NCBI RefSeq assembly: GCF_030546695.1
Contig: NZ_JAUOTP010000001.1
Location: forward strand, 124,001 to 188,000
Reading direction: 5' to 3'
DNA from: Sphingomonas natans
GTDB lineage: Bacteria > Pseudomonadota > Alphaproteobacteria > Sphingomonadales > Sphingomonadaceae
Length of the DNA stretch: 64,000 bases
Below are positions 37,124 to 44,250 of this stretch, one piece after another; the first letter of the stretch is position 1; every line of letters starts with the position of its first letter. A model generated the notes under the pieces. That model was not told the DNA's origin. It was given only the letters and a program-made list of their open reading frames with translations, and did no database searches. The translations under genes were made by a program, and so were the position numbers.

Positions 37124-37815
37124 TCACTGGAAAGTCGCACCTCTACGCGTGCGCGCGCGAGTCGGCTCGGACGCGTCCTCGGCGGCGGCGCGGGCGGCGG
37201 CGGCGCGCAGGCGCTGGATCGGGCCGAACCACTCATGCTGGTCCTCGTCGGCGCGGCGCGGCTGGTCCGCGATCTCGTCGAGGCAGATCGGCAGTTCCTC
37301 GGCCGCCGTCTCCAGCGGATTGCGGACATTGAACGGGATGATGCCGGAGAGCTTGCCGTATCGCATCGGATCGAAGTGGGCCAGCAGGAACATCAGCAGC
37401 CGATCGGACGGCACATATTCCTCGCCCACCTCCTCGCCATCCTTCCAGATCCCCTTGCGGCGGCCGTGGATCGCGCGATCGAAGGCGACCGCGGTCAGGC
37501 GGTGCGCGGCCAGCACCATCGCGCGATCCCAGGCATCGGCGAAGGCCAGAGCATCGGGCCGCTGGCGCAGCCGATAGGCGGAGCGTGGGCTGACGCCGGC
37601 GGCCTCGGCGGCTTCGGTGATGCTGCCCGTCTCGGCGAGCGCCTCGACGAAGACGCGCTGGCGGATCGCGGTCCAGCATCCTTGCGGGCGCGGGGTTGGG
37701 CGGGGGTGAAGGTGAGGGTGGGATCGGCGGTGTCGCCGGCCTCGGGCGTGTCGGTCGCCGAGGCGGGGCGGGACTGCCCTTCGGCGAAAGCGGTCGGGTC
37801 GATGCGTTGGGTCAT
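37124..37815 (-). pseudogene. Frameshifted helix-turn-helix protein
   Basis: The reading frame from 37815 (MTQRIDPTAFAEGQS...FTPAQPRARK) breaks near 37675-37682. One extra base in the GG run (plus-strand CC at 37680-37681) would join it to the frame ending at 37124: CWTAIRQRVFVEALAETGSI, then TEAAEAAGVSPRSAYRLRQR, a clear helix-turn-helix, then VPSDRLLMFLLAHFDP and a charged tail. The joined product would have about 230 residues. The N-terminus has a good AAGGAG site. Either a real one-base deletion or a sequencing slip explains it. Proteins of this build occur widely in sphingomonads, some resembling phage terminase small subunits, but I do not assign a function. Confidence 0.6.
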
Positions 37816-37820
37816 GCGAA

Positions 37821-37843
37821 TCGCTCCTTGGTCAGAGGAGCGA
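37821..37843 (-). promoter_or_regulatory. Hairpin covering the ribosome site of the HTH gene
   Basis: TCGCTCCT and AGGAGCGA form an 8-bp perfect stem with a 7-base loop just before the start codon at 37815. In the transcript the 3' arm contains the AGGAG ribosome site, so the fold would hide it. The same palindrome could instead be an operator for the protein itself. Confidence 0.4.
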
Positions 37844-37908
37844 ACTAACTATGCAGCGAAGGGCGTGTAGGACAACAAAAAATGCATAAGTTCTGATAAA
37901 TCTCGACT

Positions 37909-38208
37909 TCAGGCGTCCTTGTCGAGCCGCTCTATCAACACTTCAATAATAGAGCTGTCTACGTCCGCTTCTTCGATATCCGCAGCCAAGCGACCCTTGA
38001 ACATGATTCCTACGACGTCCTTGGGAATTTCAACGAAGTTCGTATCGTCCAAGTATATTGGCCATACTTCACCTTCTTTCACGCGATGGGCGAAAGAGGC
38101 CTTCTCAAACGTCGGCCAGATCTTTTGACGGTAATGTTGATCCAGAACGCAGAGAACGAAGCGGCTGTCTTTGCCAAACACGCGCTCAAACTGATCTGTC
38201 CAGGTCAT
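37909..38208 (-). CDS. C-terminal half of a TIR domain (frame-shifted from the NTPase gene)
   Basis: 99 residues. SRFVLCVLDQHYRQKIWPTFEKASF is the middle and helix-C region of a TIR domain, including the Glu (in W-P-T-F-E) at the position of the NADase catalytic residue; VWPIYLDDTNFVEIPKDVVG follows. The first half of the same TIR domain ends the neighbouring gene, in the other frame. The ATG at 38208 overlaps that gene's stop (ATGA), so separate translation is possible, but the domain only makes sense as one polypeptide. Confidence 0.65.
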   Translation of the reverse strand: MTWTDQFERVFGKDSRFVLCVLDQHYRQKIWPTFEKASFAHRVKEGEVWPIYLDDTNFVEIPKDVVGIMFKGRLAADIEEADVDSSIIEVLIERLDKDA

Positions 38209-39374
38209 TCCCAGAAAGTTCGCCTCGTAAAGCTTGTCGTGAAAACGTTAAAATCTAGAAAACGAAGTCTTTCACATATAGTCTCTGCTAACTTGCGATT
38301 TTCGCCGGCGAACGAAATTGCGATATCAAATTCAAACGTCTCGCTGACTTCGCGAAATCCGCACTCTGCCCGCAGTCGATCCCAATCAAGATTTTTCAAA
38401 TAAAAGAACAAGGCCTGATCATCGATCGAGAACAAGCTATTTTCTGGATTATAATGGAAAAACCGGGATAGATTGCCTTTCTCATCGATCAAAACCTTGA
38501 GGCGGTGGTCTTTGATATTATTTATGCTCTGTCGTAAGTCGCCTAGCTGATTTGCAAGAAGCTTAATATCTACTGCAGGCTCGTTTTGTTCGGAAACGGC
38601 TTTAAGAAGCTTAAAGTAAGGATCATTGCCCGGTCTAAAGCGCTTGCCTCGACAAAATTCCTTGGTGATGTTCTGGTATGCTGAACTCAAGTCGGCAGTC
38701 AGGAGGGTTCTGACGGAGGGCAGATCGACCTTGAGAGCCTTTTCTACTCCATTGACAGTTTCGGTAACGTTATTTTGAGTGCAGCCGAGCTTGAGCAGGC
38801 GTTGAATGAGCCAGTAATCTCCTCTGGAATCCTCCCAGAGACTGCTGGTGTCATCGAAAGAAATATTTAACGCTCGCTCGCCTTCCGACTGGATCGCATT
38901 GAATTGATCTCGGGAAGCTGGCTCAACCCGATGGATTCCTAAGCGCTTTGCGATGTCATGGGCGACTTGTATCAGAGATTCGCCGAGCTGATTAATGCCA
39001 ATTATGACTAGCTTCGGGAGAGGGGAGGCATTGCCAAGATCTGCCTTTGTCTTCGCGATGTCTATGAGCTTTGATTGGGTTTCGGACACCAGTCTGTGAA
39101 AATCGTCAATTACAACGGTTCCGGGAACTTCCCCAGTTGCGATATGGTCAATTCTTTCCAAATCTGCAGGATTACGGGGAGTTACATACTGATATTTGCC
39201 CGACATCGTACTCTCTAATATGGTGAGAGCTACCGATGTCTTGCCTGTCCCCGACTGGCCTTCAATAATTACGGGTTTTGAAGAACTTCTTATGTCTGTG
39301 AGTAGCTCCGCATAATTTGGAGGATTGACGTACGTCACGGTCGGGCGACCTTCGGTAACGAAGACATCCTCCAA
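38205..39374 (-). CDS. P-loop NTPase with the N-terminal half of a TIR domain; probable defence protein
   Basis: About 389 residues. VIIEGQSGTGKTSVAL is a Walker A motif (about 31-46), GTVVIDDFHRLV a Walker B, and KLVIIGINQLG a sensor-like strand; a helical middle region follows. The end, FDIAISFAGENRKLAETICE, is the opening of a TIR domain, which then breaks at 38241 and continues in the -1 frame (next feature on the left). At the break, GTT TTC ACG would allow tRNA-Phe to slip from UUC to UUU. No ATG is available, and TTG at 39374 is the best start. The gene begins directly after the nrdB stop. The DNA is far more AT-rich than everything around it, indicating acquisition by transfer. NTPase-TIR proteins commonly act in anti-phage NAD depletion. 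Confidence 0.65.
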   Translation of the reverse strand: MEDVFVTEGRPTVTYVNPPNYAELLTDIRSSSKPVIIEGQSGTGKTSVALTILESTMSGKYQYVTPRNPADLERIDHIATGEVPGTVVIDDFHRLVSETQSKLIDIAKTKADLGNASPLPKLVIIGINQLGESLIQVAHDIAKRLGIHRVEPASRDQFNAIQSEGERALNISFDDTSSLWEDSRGDYWLIQRLLKLGCTQNNVTETVNGVEKALKVDLPSVRTLLTADLSSAYQNITKEFCRGKRFRPGNDPYFKLLKAVSEQNEPAVDIKLLANQLGDLRQSINNIKDHRLKVLIDEKGNLSRFFHYNPENSLFSIDDQALFFYLKNLDWDRLRAECGFREVSETFEFDIAISFAGENRKLAETICERLRFLDFNVFTTSFTRRTFWE

Positions 39375-39387
39375 TTGGCCACTTTTC

Positions 39388-40443
39388 TTACTCCGCCGCC
39401 ACGCCCGCCGGCCCGAACAGCCCGCCTTCGCTCGCATCCTCGTTCGCCACCAGCGACGGGCCCTTCGCGGCCTTGCGGCGGTCGAAGGCGTCCCACACGT
39501 CGTTCCACTGGCCCTTGGTGGCGCCCTTCGAATATTCGGTCGCGCGGGTTTCGAAGAAATTGGCGTGCTCGACGCCGTTCAGCATCGGCGCGAGCCACGG
39601 CAGGGGATGCTGATCGATCATGTAGATCGGCTTGAGGCCGAGCTGGCCCAGCCGCCAATCGGCGATGAAGCGGACATATTGCTTGATGTCCTTGGGCGTC
39701 ATGCCGCTGACCGGGCCCATTTCGAACACCAGATCGATGAACGCATCCTCCATGCGCACCGTCTTCACGCACTGATCGAGAATGTCGTCGCGCACCGCGG
39801 GCGTCAGGCAGTCCCGCTCCTTGCAGAAGGCGTGGAACAGGCGGATGATGCCGTCGCAGTGGAGCGTCTCGTCGCGGATCGACCAGGTGACGATCTGGCC
39901 CATGCCCTTCATCTTGTTGAAGCGCGGGAAGTTCATCAGCATCGCGAAGCTGGCGAAGAGCTGCAGCCCCTCGGTGAAGCCGCCGAACATGGCGAGCGTG
40001 CGCGCGATATCCTCGTCCGTATCGACGCCGAACGTGCTCAGATAATCATGCTTGTCCTTCATCTCCTTATATTGGAGGAAGGCCGAATATTCGCTCTCGG
40101 GCATGCCGATCGTATCGAGCAGGTGGCTGTAGGCAGCGATATGCACCGTCTCCATATTGGAGAAGGCGGTGAGCATCATCTTCACCTCGGTGGGCTTGAA
40201 GACGCGGCCATATTTCTCGTGGTAGCAATCCTGCACCTCGACATCGGCCTGCGTGAAGAAGCGGAAGATCTGCGTGAGCAGGTTGCGCTCGTGATCGGTC
40301 AGCTTCTGCGCCCAATCGCGGCAATCCTCGCCCAGCGGCACCTCCTCCGGCAGCCAGTGAAGCTGCTGCTGGCGCTTCCAATATTCGAACGCCCACGGAT
40401 ATTCGAAGGGCTTGTAGGTGCGGCTGGCCTGCAGAAGCGACAT
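39388..40443 (-). CDS. nrdB: Ribonucleotide reductase small (R2) subunit, class I
   Basis: 351 residues. The diiron ligands and radical site are visible: ADVEVQDCYHEKYG near 66-79, then ETVHIAAYSHL, where Glu98, His101 and Tyr105 have the E-x2-H-x3-Y spacing of the radical tyrosine; WSIRDETLHCDG gives the later Glu/His ligands. It supplies the tyrosyl radical for reduction of ribonucleotides by NrdA, whose gene is not in this window. GAAGG lies seven bases before the ATG. The upstream region has two NrdR-box-like sequences. Confidence 0.95.
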   Translation of the reverse strand: MSLLQASRTYKPFEYPWAFEYWKRQQQLHWLPEEVPLGEDCRDWAQKLTDHERNLLTQIFRFFTQADVEVQDCYHEKYGRVFKPTEVKMMLTAFSNMETVHIAAYSHLLDTIGMPESEYSAFLQYKEMKDKHDYLSTFGVDTDEDIARTLAMFGGFTEGLQLFASFAMLMNFPRFNKMKGMGQIVTWSIRDETLHCDGIIRLFHAFCKERDCLTPAVRDDILDQCVKTVRMEDAFIDLVFEMGPVSGMTPKDIKQYVRFIADWRLGQLGLKPIYMIDQHPLPWLAPMLNGVEHANFFETRATEYSKGATKGQWNDVWDAFDRRKAAKGPSLVANEDASEGGLFGPAGVAAE

Positions 40444-40495
40444 CGTACTGCCTTCTCGAAAGCGTGTGAATCGGGGGCGGGGAACATTGCGGGAA

Positions 40496-40511
40496 CCCCT
40501 ATATATGTGGG
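40496..40511 (-). promoter_or_regulatory. Possible NrdR box 1
   Basis: CCCCTATATATGTGGG, 53 bases before the nrdB start, fits the NrdR consensus (ACAC-W-ATAT-MTWGTGT) at about 10 of 16 positions and contains the TATATA core, which may also be the -10 region. The family regulates most bacterial nrd operons. Confidence 0.45.
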
Positions 40512-40529
40512 GAAGGTGACCCTGTTTGG

Positions 40530-40545
40530 CCACAAAGTCTAGGTG
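40530..40545 (-). promoter_or_regulatory. Possible NrdR box 2
   Basis: CCACAAAGTCTAGGTG matches the NrdR consensus at about 11 of 16 positions. It lies 34 bases from box 1 start to start, a little more than the usual three helical turns. Confidence 0.4.
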
Positions 40546-40601
40546 GCGCGTGCGGTTATCCACGGGTGATTTTCGATGGGAAGGGGAAGAAGGCAGGGGG
40601 G

Positions 40602-40772
40602 TCACGCGGAGACGCGGAGAAGAAGTTTTTCGCGCGAAGGCGCGAAGGCGCGAAGGGGCTGGCTCGAGGGGGCGCCGCACGGCGTTATCATAGGGTTTTT
40701 AGGGAGTTCGATGCGGCTGCGCCGCGTTGATCCTGTCGGACGACATCTCCGCGGCTCCGCGTCTCCGCGTGA
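40602..40772. repeat. 171-bp inverted-repeat element (MITE-like)
   Basis: An 18-bp perfect terminal repeat, TCACGCGGAGACGCGGAG at 40602-40619, is inverted at 40755-40772. Inside its left end is a short tandem of GAAGGCGC units (40635-40655). No coding sequence is seen. It occupies most of the 427-base gap between nrdB and the acyltransferase gene. A non-autonomous transposable or REP-like origin is inference. Confidence 0.65.
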
Positions 40773-40870
40773 GCCATTTTCCTGTTCCGGATCGAGCCGT
40801 CCGGGGACGAAGCGCGCCATCGGCGGGGCGGGCCGGGCAACCGTCTTCGCACATGCAGCGTTGACCGGAG

Positions 40871-41956
40871 ATGGCGACGCTGGCGACAGGCTCGGGACGG
40901 CGGGAGACGCGCGCGCTTCCGCTTGCGAAAGCGGGGCATTTTCCGCTGCTCGATGCGGGGCGCGGGCTCGCGGCGCTGGCGGTGCTCGCGCATCATGTCG
41001 GCAACGAGGCGGGCTTCGCGCTTGCGAAACACGGCCATCTCGCGGTCGATTATTTCCTGATGCTGTCGGGCTTCGTCGTCGCGATGAATTATGAGGGGCG
41101 GCTGCAGGGCGGCATGGGGCTGGCGACGTTCCTCGGCGTGCGCGCCCGGCGGCTCTATCCGATGATCGTCCTGGGCGCGGTCCTCGCGACGCTCGCTTAT
41201 GCGCTCGCGCCCAATCCCGATATCCGGCCCGGCTGGGTCGCGCTGCAATTCCTGCTCGTGCCGGCGCTGGCGAGCTGGGTGCTGTTTCCTTTGAACGCGC
41301 CGATGTGGTCGCTCTTCTACGAGAGCGTCGCCAATGTCGTGCACGGCGGCAGCATCGCTTTTGCGCGGACGCGGACGATCGCGGTGGCGGTGGTGGTGCT
41401 CGGCGTGATCGCGGGCAGCTTCGTGATCGCGCGCGGCGATTACGACGTCGGCTTCCGGCCCGAGGATGCAGGGATCGCGCTCGTGCGGATCTTCGTCGCC
41501 TATCTCGCCGGCGTGCTGATCTGGCGGCTATATGCGGCCGGGCGGCTGCCGCGCATCGCGTTGCCGGCGTTCGTGCCGATGGCCTTGGTCCTGGCGCCCT
41601 TGCTGGCGCCCGCCGAGCTGCCCGCGGCGGCGGTGACGCTGGCGGCCCTGTTCGTGGCGTTTCCGGCGAGCATCCTGTGTTCGCTGCAGGGCGCCGAGCG
41701 GCCGGGGAGCCCAGAGACCGGATGGGCGGCGTGGTTGGGGGGCATCTCCTATCCGCTCTACGCGGTCCACATGCCGATCCTGATCGCGGGCAAGGCTCTG
41801 GGGCTGGCGGAAGGCGTGCTCGGCTGGAGCCTGCTCGCGCTTTTTTCGGTGGCGGCGGCGTGGGCGGCGGAGCGCTTCTACGACGCGCCGATCCGCGCTT
41901 TTTTGAAGGCGCGCAGGCGGGGCCGAAATCCCGTGCGGCGCGTTGTGCCCGCGTAA
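40871..41956 (+). CDS. Acyltransferase 3 family membrane protein
   Basis: 361 residues, about ten hydrophobic helices. LLDAGRGLAALAVLAHHVGN is the family opening with the conserved Arg and His, followed by VDYFLMLSGFVVAMNYEGRL, RARRLYPMIVLG and a C-terminal GGISYPLYAVHMPIL and ERFYDAPIR. It is likely to acylate an envelope glycan or lipid. The start is not well defined; the ATG at 40871 has GACCGGAG upstream. It reads toward the DUF2171 gene 25 bases downstream. Confidence 0.85.
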   Translation: MATLATGSGRRETRALPLAKAGHFPLLDAGRGLAALAVLAHHVGNEAGFALAKHGHLAVDYFLMLSGFVVAMNYEGRLQGGMGLATFLGVRARRLYPMIVLGAVLATLAYALAPNPDIRPGWVALQFLLVPALASWVLFPLNAPMWSLFYESVANVVHGGSIAFARTRTIAVAVVVLGVIAGSFVIARGDYDVGFRPEDAGIALVRIFVAYLAGVLIWRLYAAGRLPRIALPAFVPMALVLAPLLAPAELPAAAVTLAALFVAFPASILCSLQGAERPGSPETGWAAWLGGISYPLYAVHMPILIAGKALGLAEGVLGWSLLALFSVAAAWAAERFYDAPIRAFLKARRRGRNPVRRVVPA

Positions 41957-41981
41957 TTTCCATCCCCCAAGGAGAAGCAGC

Positions 41982-42236
41982 ATGGTCGATACATCCGCCA
42001 TCAAGGAACATATGGAAGTCATCGGCGCCGACGGCGTCCATGTCGGCACCGTCGATCATCTCGACGGCGACCGCATCAAGCTGACCAAGAAGGACAGCGG
42101 CGCCGGCTTCGAGGGCGGCAGCCACGAAGGCCACCACCATTATATCTCGACCGGCCTGATCGCCGACGTCGAGGGCGACAAGGTCCGCCTCTCGGCCAAT
42201 GCCAACGTGGCCGTGACGTTCGAAGAAGAAGCGTAA
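41982..42236 (+). CDS. DUF2171 family protein
   Basis: 84 residues, cytosolic, beta-rich. MEVIGADGVHVGTVDHLDGDRIKL is the PRC-barrel-like core typical of DUF2171, with HHHYISTGLIADVEGDKVRL completing the fold. Function is unknown; relatives are often stress-induced in Sphingomonas. AAGGAG seven bases before the ATG and a strong terminator straight after the stop mark it as a well expressed unit. Confidence 0.88.
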   Translation: MVDTSAIKEHMEVIGADGVHVGTVDHLDGDRIKLTKKDSGAGFEGGSHEGHHHYISTGLIADVEGDKVRLSANANVAVTFEEEA

Positions 42237-42241
42237 GCAAA

Positions 42242-42269
42242 AGGCCCGCCGGAGCGATCCGGCGGGCCT
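42242..42269 (+). terminator. Rho-independent-type terminator after DUF2171
   Basis: A perfect 12-bp stem AGGCCCGCCGGA / TCCGGCGGGCCT with a GCGA tetraloop, five bases after the stop codon. It is followed by CTTGG rather than a long T-run. Confidence 0.75.
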
Positions 42270-42293
42270 CTTGGCGTAGCATTGCGTGACGAT

Positions 42294-42327
42294 ATGGCCG
42301 CCGTTCCCGATCGGGAGCGGCGGCCAT
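42294..42327. terminator. Second, bidirectional hairpin terminator
   Basis: ATGGCCGCCG...CGGCGGCCAT forms a long stem around TTCCCGATCGGGA and is followed by TTTT on the plus strand. It lies six bases from the stop of the convergent DUF4142 gene, so it can end transcription from both sides. Confidence 0.75.
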
Positions 42328-42332
42328 TTTCG

Positions 42333-42818
42333 TTACATCGTCTTGAGCATCGCGATGTGGTGCTCGACGACGGGGACGATGGTCGCGGCGACCGCCTTCA
42401 GCGGGGCGGCGGTGCCTTCCATCGCATAGGCCTTCTGGACCGCGAGCGCCTGGCCGTGCGCGGTCTTCTGCTGCGCGATATAGGCGGCGTCGCGGTTCGG
42501 GCCGGTCTCGGCGCGCAGCTGCGCGACCATCTCGGTCTGGGCCGGGGTCAGCATCGGCGGCGCGACCATGACCTTGGACTTCATCGCCGCGGCCTTCACG
42601 TTGGCGGTGCTCTTCGAGTGATCGGCGACCATCATCGAGGCGAAGGACTTCACCTTCGGATCGGTCGTCGTCTGGAGCACGATCTGGCTGGACGTCTTCT
42701 CGTAAAGATCGCTGGCGCCGGCCGTCTTCACATAATCGGCGGGCGTCATCGGGGCGGCATAAGCGGGTGCGGCGGCGAGCAGGGCCGCAGCCGGAAGCGC
42801 GAACATCAATTTGGTCAT
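42333..42818 (-). CDS. DUF4142 family exported protein
   Basis: 161 residues with a signal peptide (KLMFALPAAALLAAAPAYA). The mature part is helical: TPADYVKTAGASDLYEKTSSQI, VKSFASMMVADHSKSTANVK, then IVPVVEHHIAMLKTM. The pattern of two long helices with the D-H pair (ADHSKS) and terminal HH is that of DUF4142 ferritin-like exported proteins. GGAG is eight bases upstream of the start. It follows the esterase gene on the same strand by 25 bases, so the two are probably co-transcribed. Confidence 0.85.
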   Translation of the reverse strand: MTKLMFALPAAALLAAAPAYAAPMTPADYVKTAGASDLYEKTSSQIVLQTTTDPKVKSFASMMVADHSKSTANVKAAAMKSKVMVAPPMLTPAQTEMVAQLRAETGPNRDAAYIAQQKTAHGQALAVQKAYAMEGTAAPLKAVAATIVPVVEHHIAMLKTM

Positions 42819-42843
42819 GTCGGTATCTCCTCGTGGGGTTATG

Positions 42844-43929
42844 TTATTTGGCAAACGCGGCCTGGAGCTTGGCGATGCTCCAATTCTCGGCATCGTAAGC
42901 GCCGCGGACGACCTTCCCCATGCCGAAGAATTCGTGGGTGACGCCGGGGAAGGTCTTCTGATCGACCTTGTCGCCGGCAGCGCGCAGGGCATCGGCCAGC
43001 GTCTCGCCGTCCGAGCGCAGCGGATCGATCTGCGCGTTGACGATCGTCACCGGCGGCAGGTTCTTGAGATCGGCCTTCACGAGATTGAGGCGCGGATCCT
43101 GCATGTCGGCCGGCGAGGTCGCGTAATAATAGCCGAACCAGTTCAGCATCGCCGTGTTGAGCGGCTTGGCGTTGGCGCTGTCCTTGCGCGACTTCAGCGC
43201 CATGTCGCTGTTGGCGATCGGATAGACGGCGAGGACGTGGAGCGGCGCGGTCAGGCCGTTGTCGCGCGCATAGATGGCGGTCGCGACGGCGAGGTTGCCG
43301 CCCGCGCTCTCGCCGGTGATCGCGACCTTGGCGCTGTTGCCGCCCCAGGACGCGGCGTTCTGCAGCGTCCAGCGATAGGCCGCGAAGGCATCGTCATGCT
43401 GGGCGGGGAACTTGAATTCCGGCGCGTGGCGATATTCGACCGAGACGACGATCGCATTGAGCTGCTTGGCGAGCAGGCGCGGCGTCGCATCATAGGTGTT
43501 GACGTCGGCGATGACCCAGCCGCCGCCATGATAATAGACGATCACGGGCATCGGCGTGGCGGGTGCGGCGGCCGGCTTGTAGATGCGGGCGAACTGCATC
43601 GGATCCGGACCGTAGGCGACGTCCTGCGTGACGACCGCGGAATCGGGTGCGGTCGAGATGTTCTGGCGGCGCATGACCGCCATCGCGGCATCGGCGGCGC
43701 TCGGCTGGATGCGTGCCTCTACGGGCGTGAGCGTCTCGATCGGCTTGGGCGCGAGCGAGGCGTGCGCATCGAGCACGGCCTGCATGTCGGGCGCGGCCAT
43801 TGCGGGCTGGGTAGCCATGGGCGCAGGTGGTGCGGGCGGGGTGGCGTTGATCGAAGTGGAGGATTGGGCGAGCGCGGGCGCAGACACGCCGAGCAACAGG
43901 GCCACGGCCGCGGAGTTCAGTATCTTCAT
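42844..43929 (-). CDS. Exported HSL-type alpha/beta-hydrolase
   Basis: 361 residues. A signal peptide (to about residue 22, APALAQ) is followed by a Pro/Ala-rich segment, then the catalytic domain. HGGGWVIADV is the oxyanion motif, ITGESAGGNLA the nucleophile elbow, and QIDPLRSDGE and VTHEFFGM hold Asp and His. The family acts on short acyl esters; the substrate is unknown. It is distinct from the pectin-locus esterase at 8573. Confidence 0.88.
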   Translation of the reverse strand: MKILNSAAVALLLGVSAPALAQSSTSINATPPAPPAPMATQPAMAAPDMQAVLDAHASLAPKPIETLTPVEARIQPSAADAAMAVMRRQNISTAPDSAVVTQDVAYGPDPMQFARIYKPAAAPATPMPVIVYYHGGGWVIADVNTYDATPRLLAKQLNAIVVSVEYRHAPEFKFPAQHDDAFAAYRWTLQNAASWGGNSAKVAITGESAGGNLAVATAIYARDNGLTAPLHVLAVYPIANSDMALKSRKDSANAKPLNTAMLNWFGYYYATSPADMQDPRLNLVKADLKNLPPVTIVNAQIDPLRSDGETLADALRAAGDKVDQKTFPGVTHEFFGMGKVVRGAYDAENWSIAKLQAAFAK

Positions 43930-44250
43930 TTAGTCTTCCTGTTCGGCCCCCGCCGACAGCCGCATAACCGGAGGGAGCGCCGGTTGTTCCGGACAGGGGC
44001 ACACGCGCGCCCGACTTTCTTCTTATCAATTCAAACGGATGCGGAATGATCCGGCATCCATTTGCTATGGAGGCGCTGCGGGGACTTGCGCGTTTCGGAC
44101 TGGCAGACAAAGCCTTGCGGCGCGTGCCGCGCGGAGAGAAGTCGCATGCGCGCGAATTGACGCTAAGGGCGGCGGCACCTATCTGCCCAGCGGTTCAGAC
44201 GGCGTCTGCGCGCGTGCGCGCGGCCGCCTCTCGTGTTTCAGGGAAAATGC
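43930..44250. other. Gene-free stretch before secA
   Basis: 321 bases separate the esterase start from the secA start. I find no convincing coding sequence on either strand; the only clear signal is the secA promoter at 44157-44185. Confidence 0.6.
44157..44185 (+). promoter_or_regulatory. Sigma-70-type promoter of secA
   Basis: TTGACG at 44157-44162 and TATCTG at 44180-44185 are separated by exactly 17 bases, 65 bases before the secA start codon. Both hexamers are close to consensus. Confidence 0.6.

Noticed and set aside
36852-37577. A plus-strand frame of 241 codons across the 36.9-37.1 kb repeats
   Set aside because: Its first third is translated palindromic repeat and the rest is antisense to the HTH gene; no ribosome site or domain.
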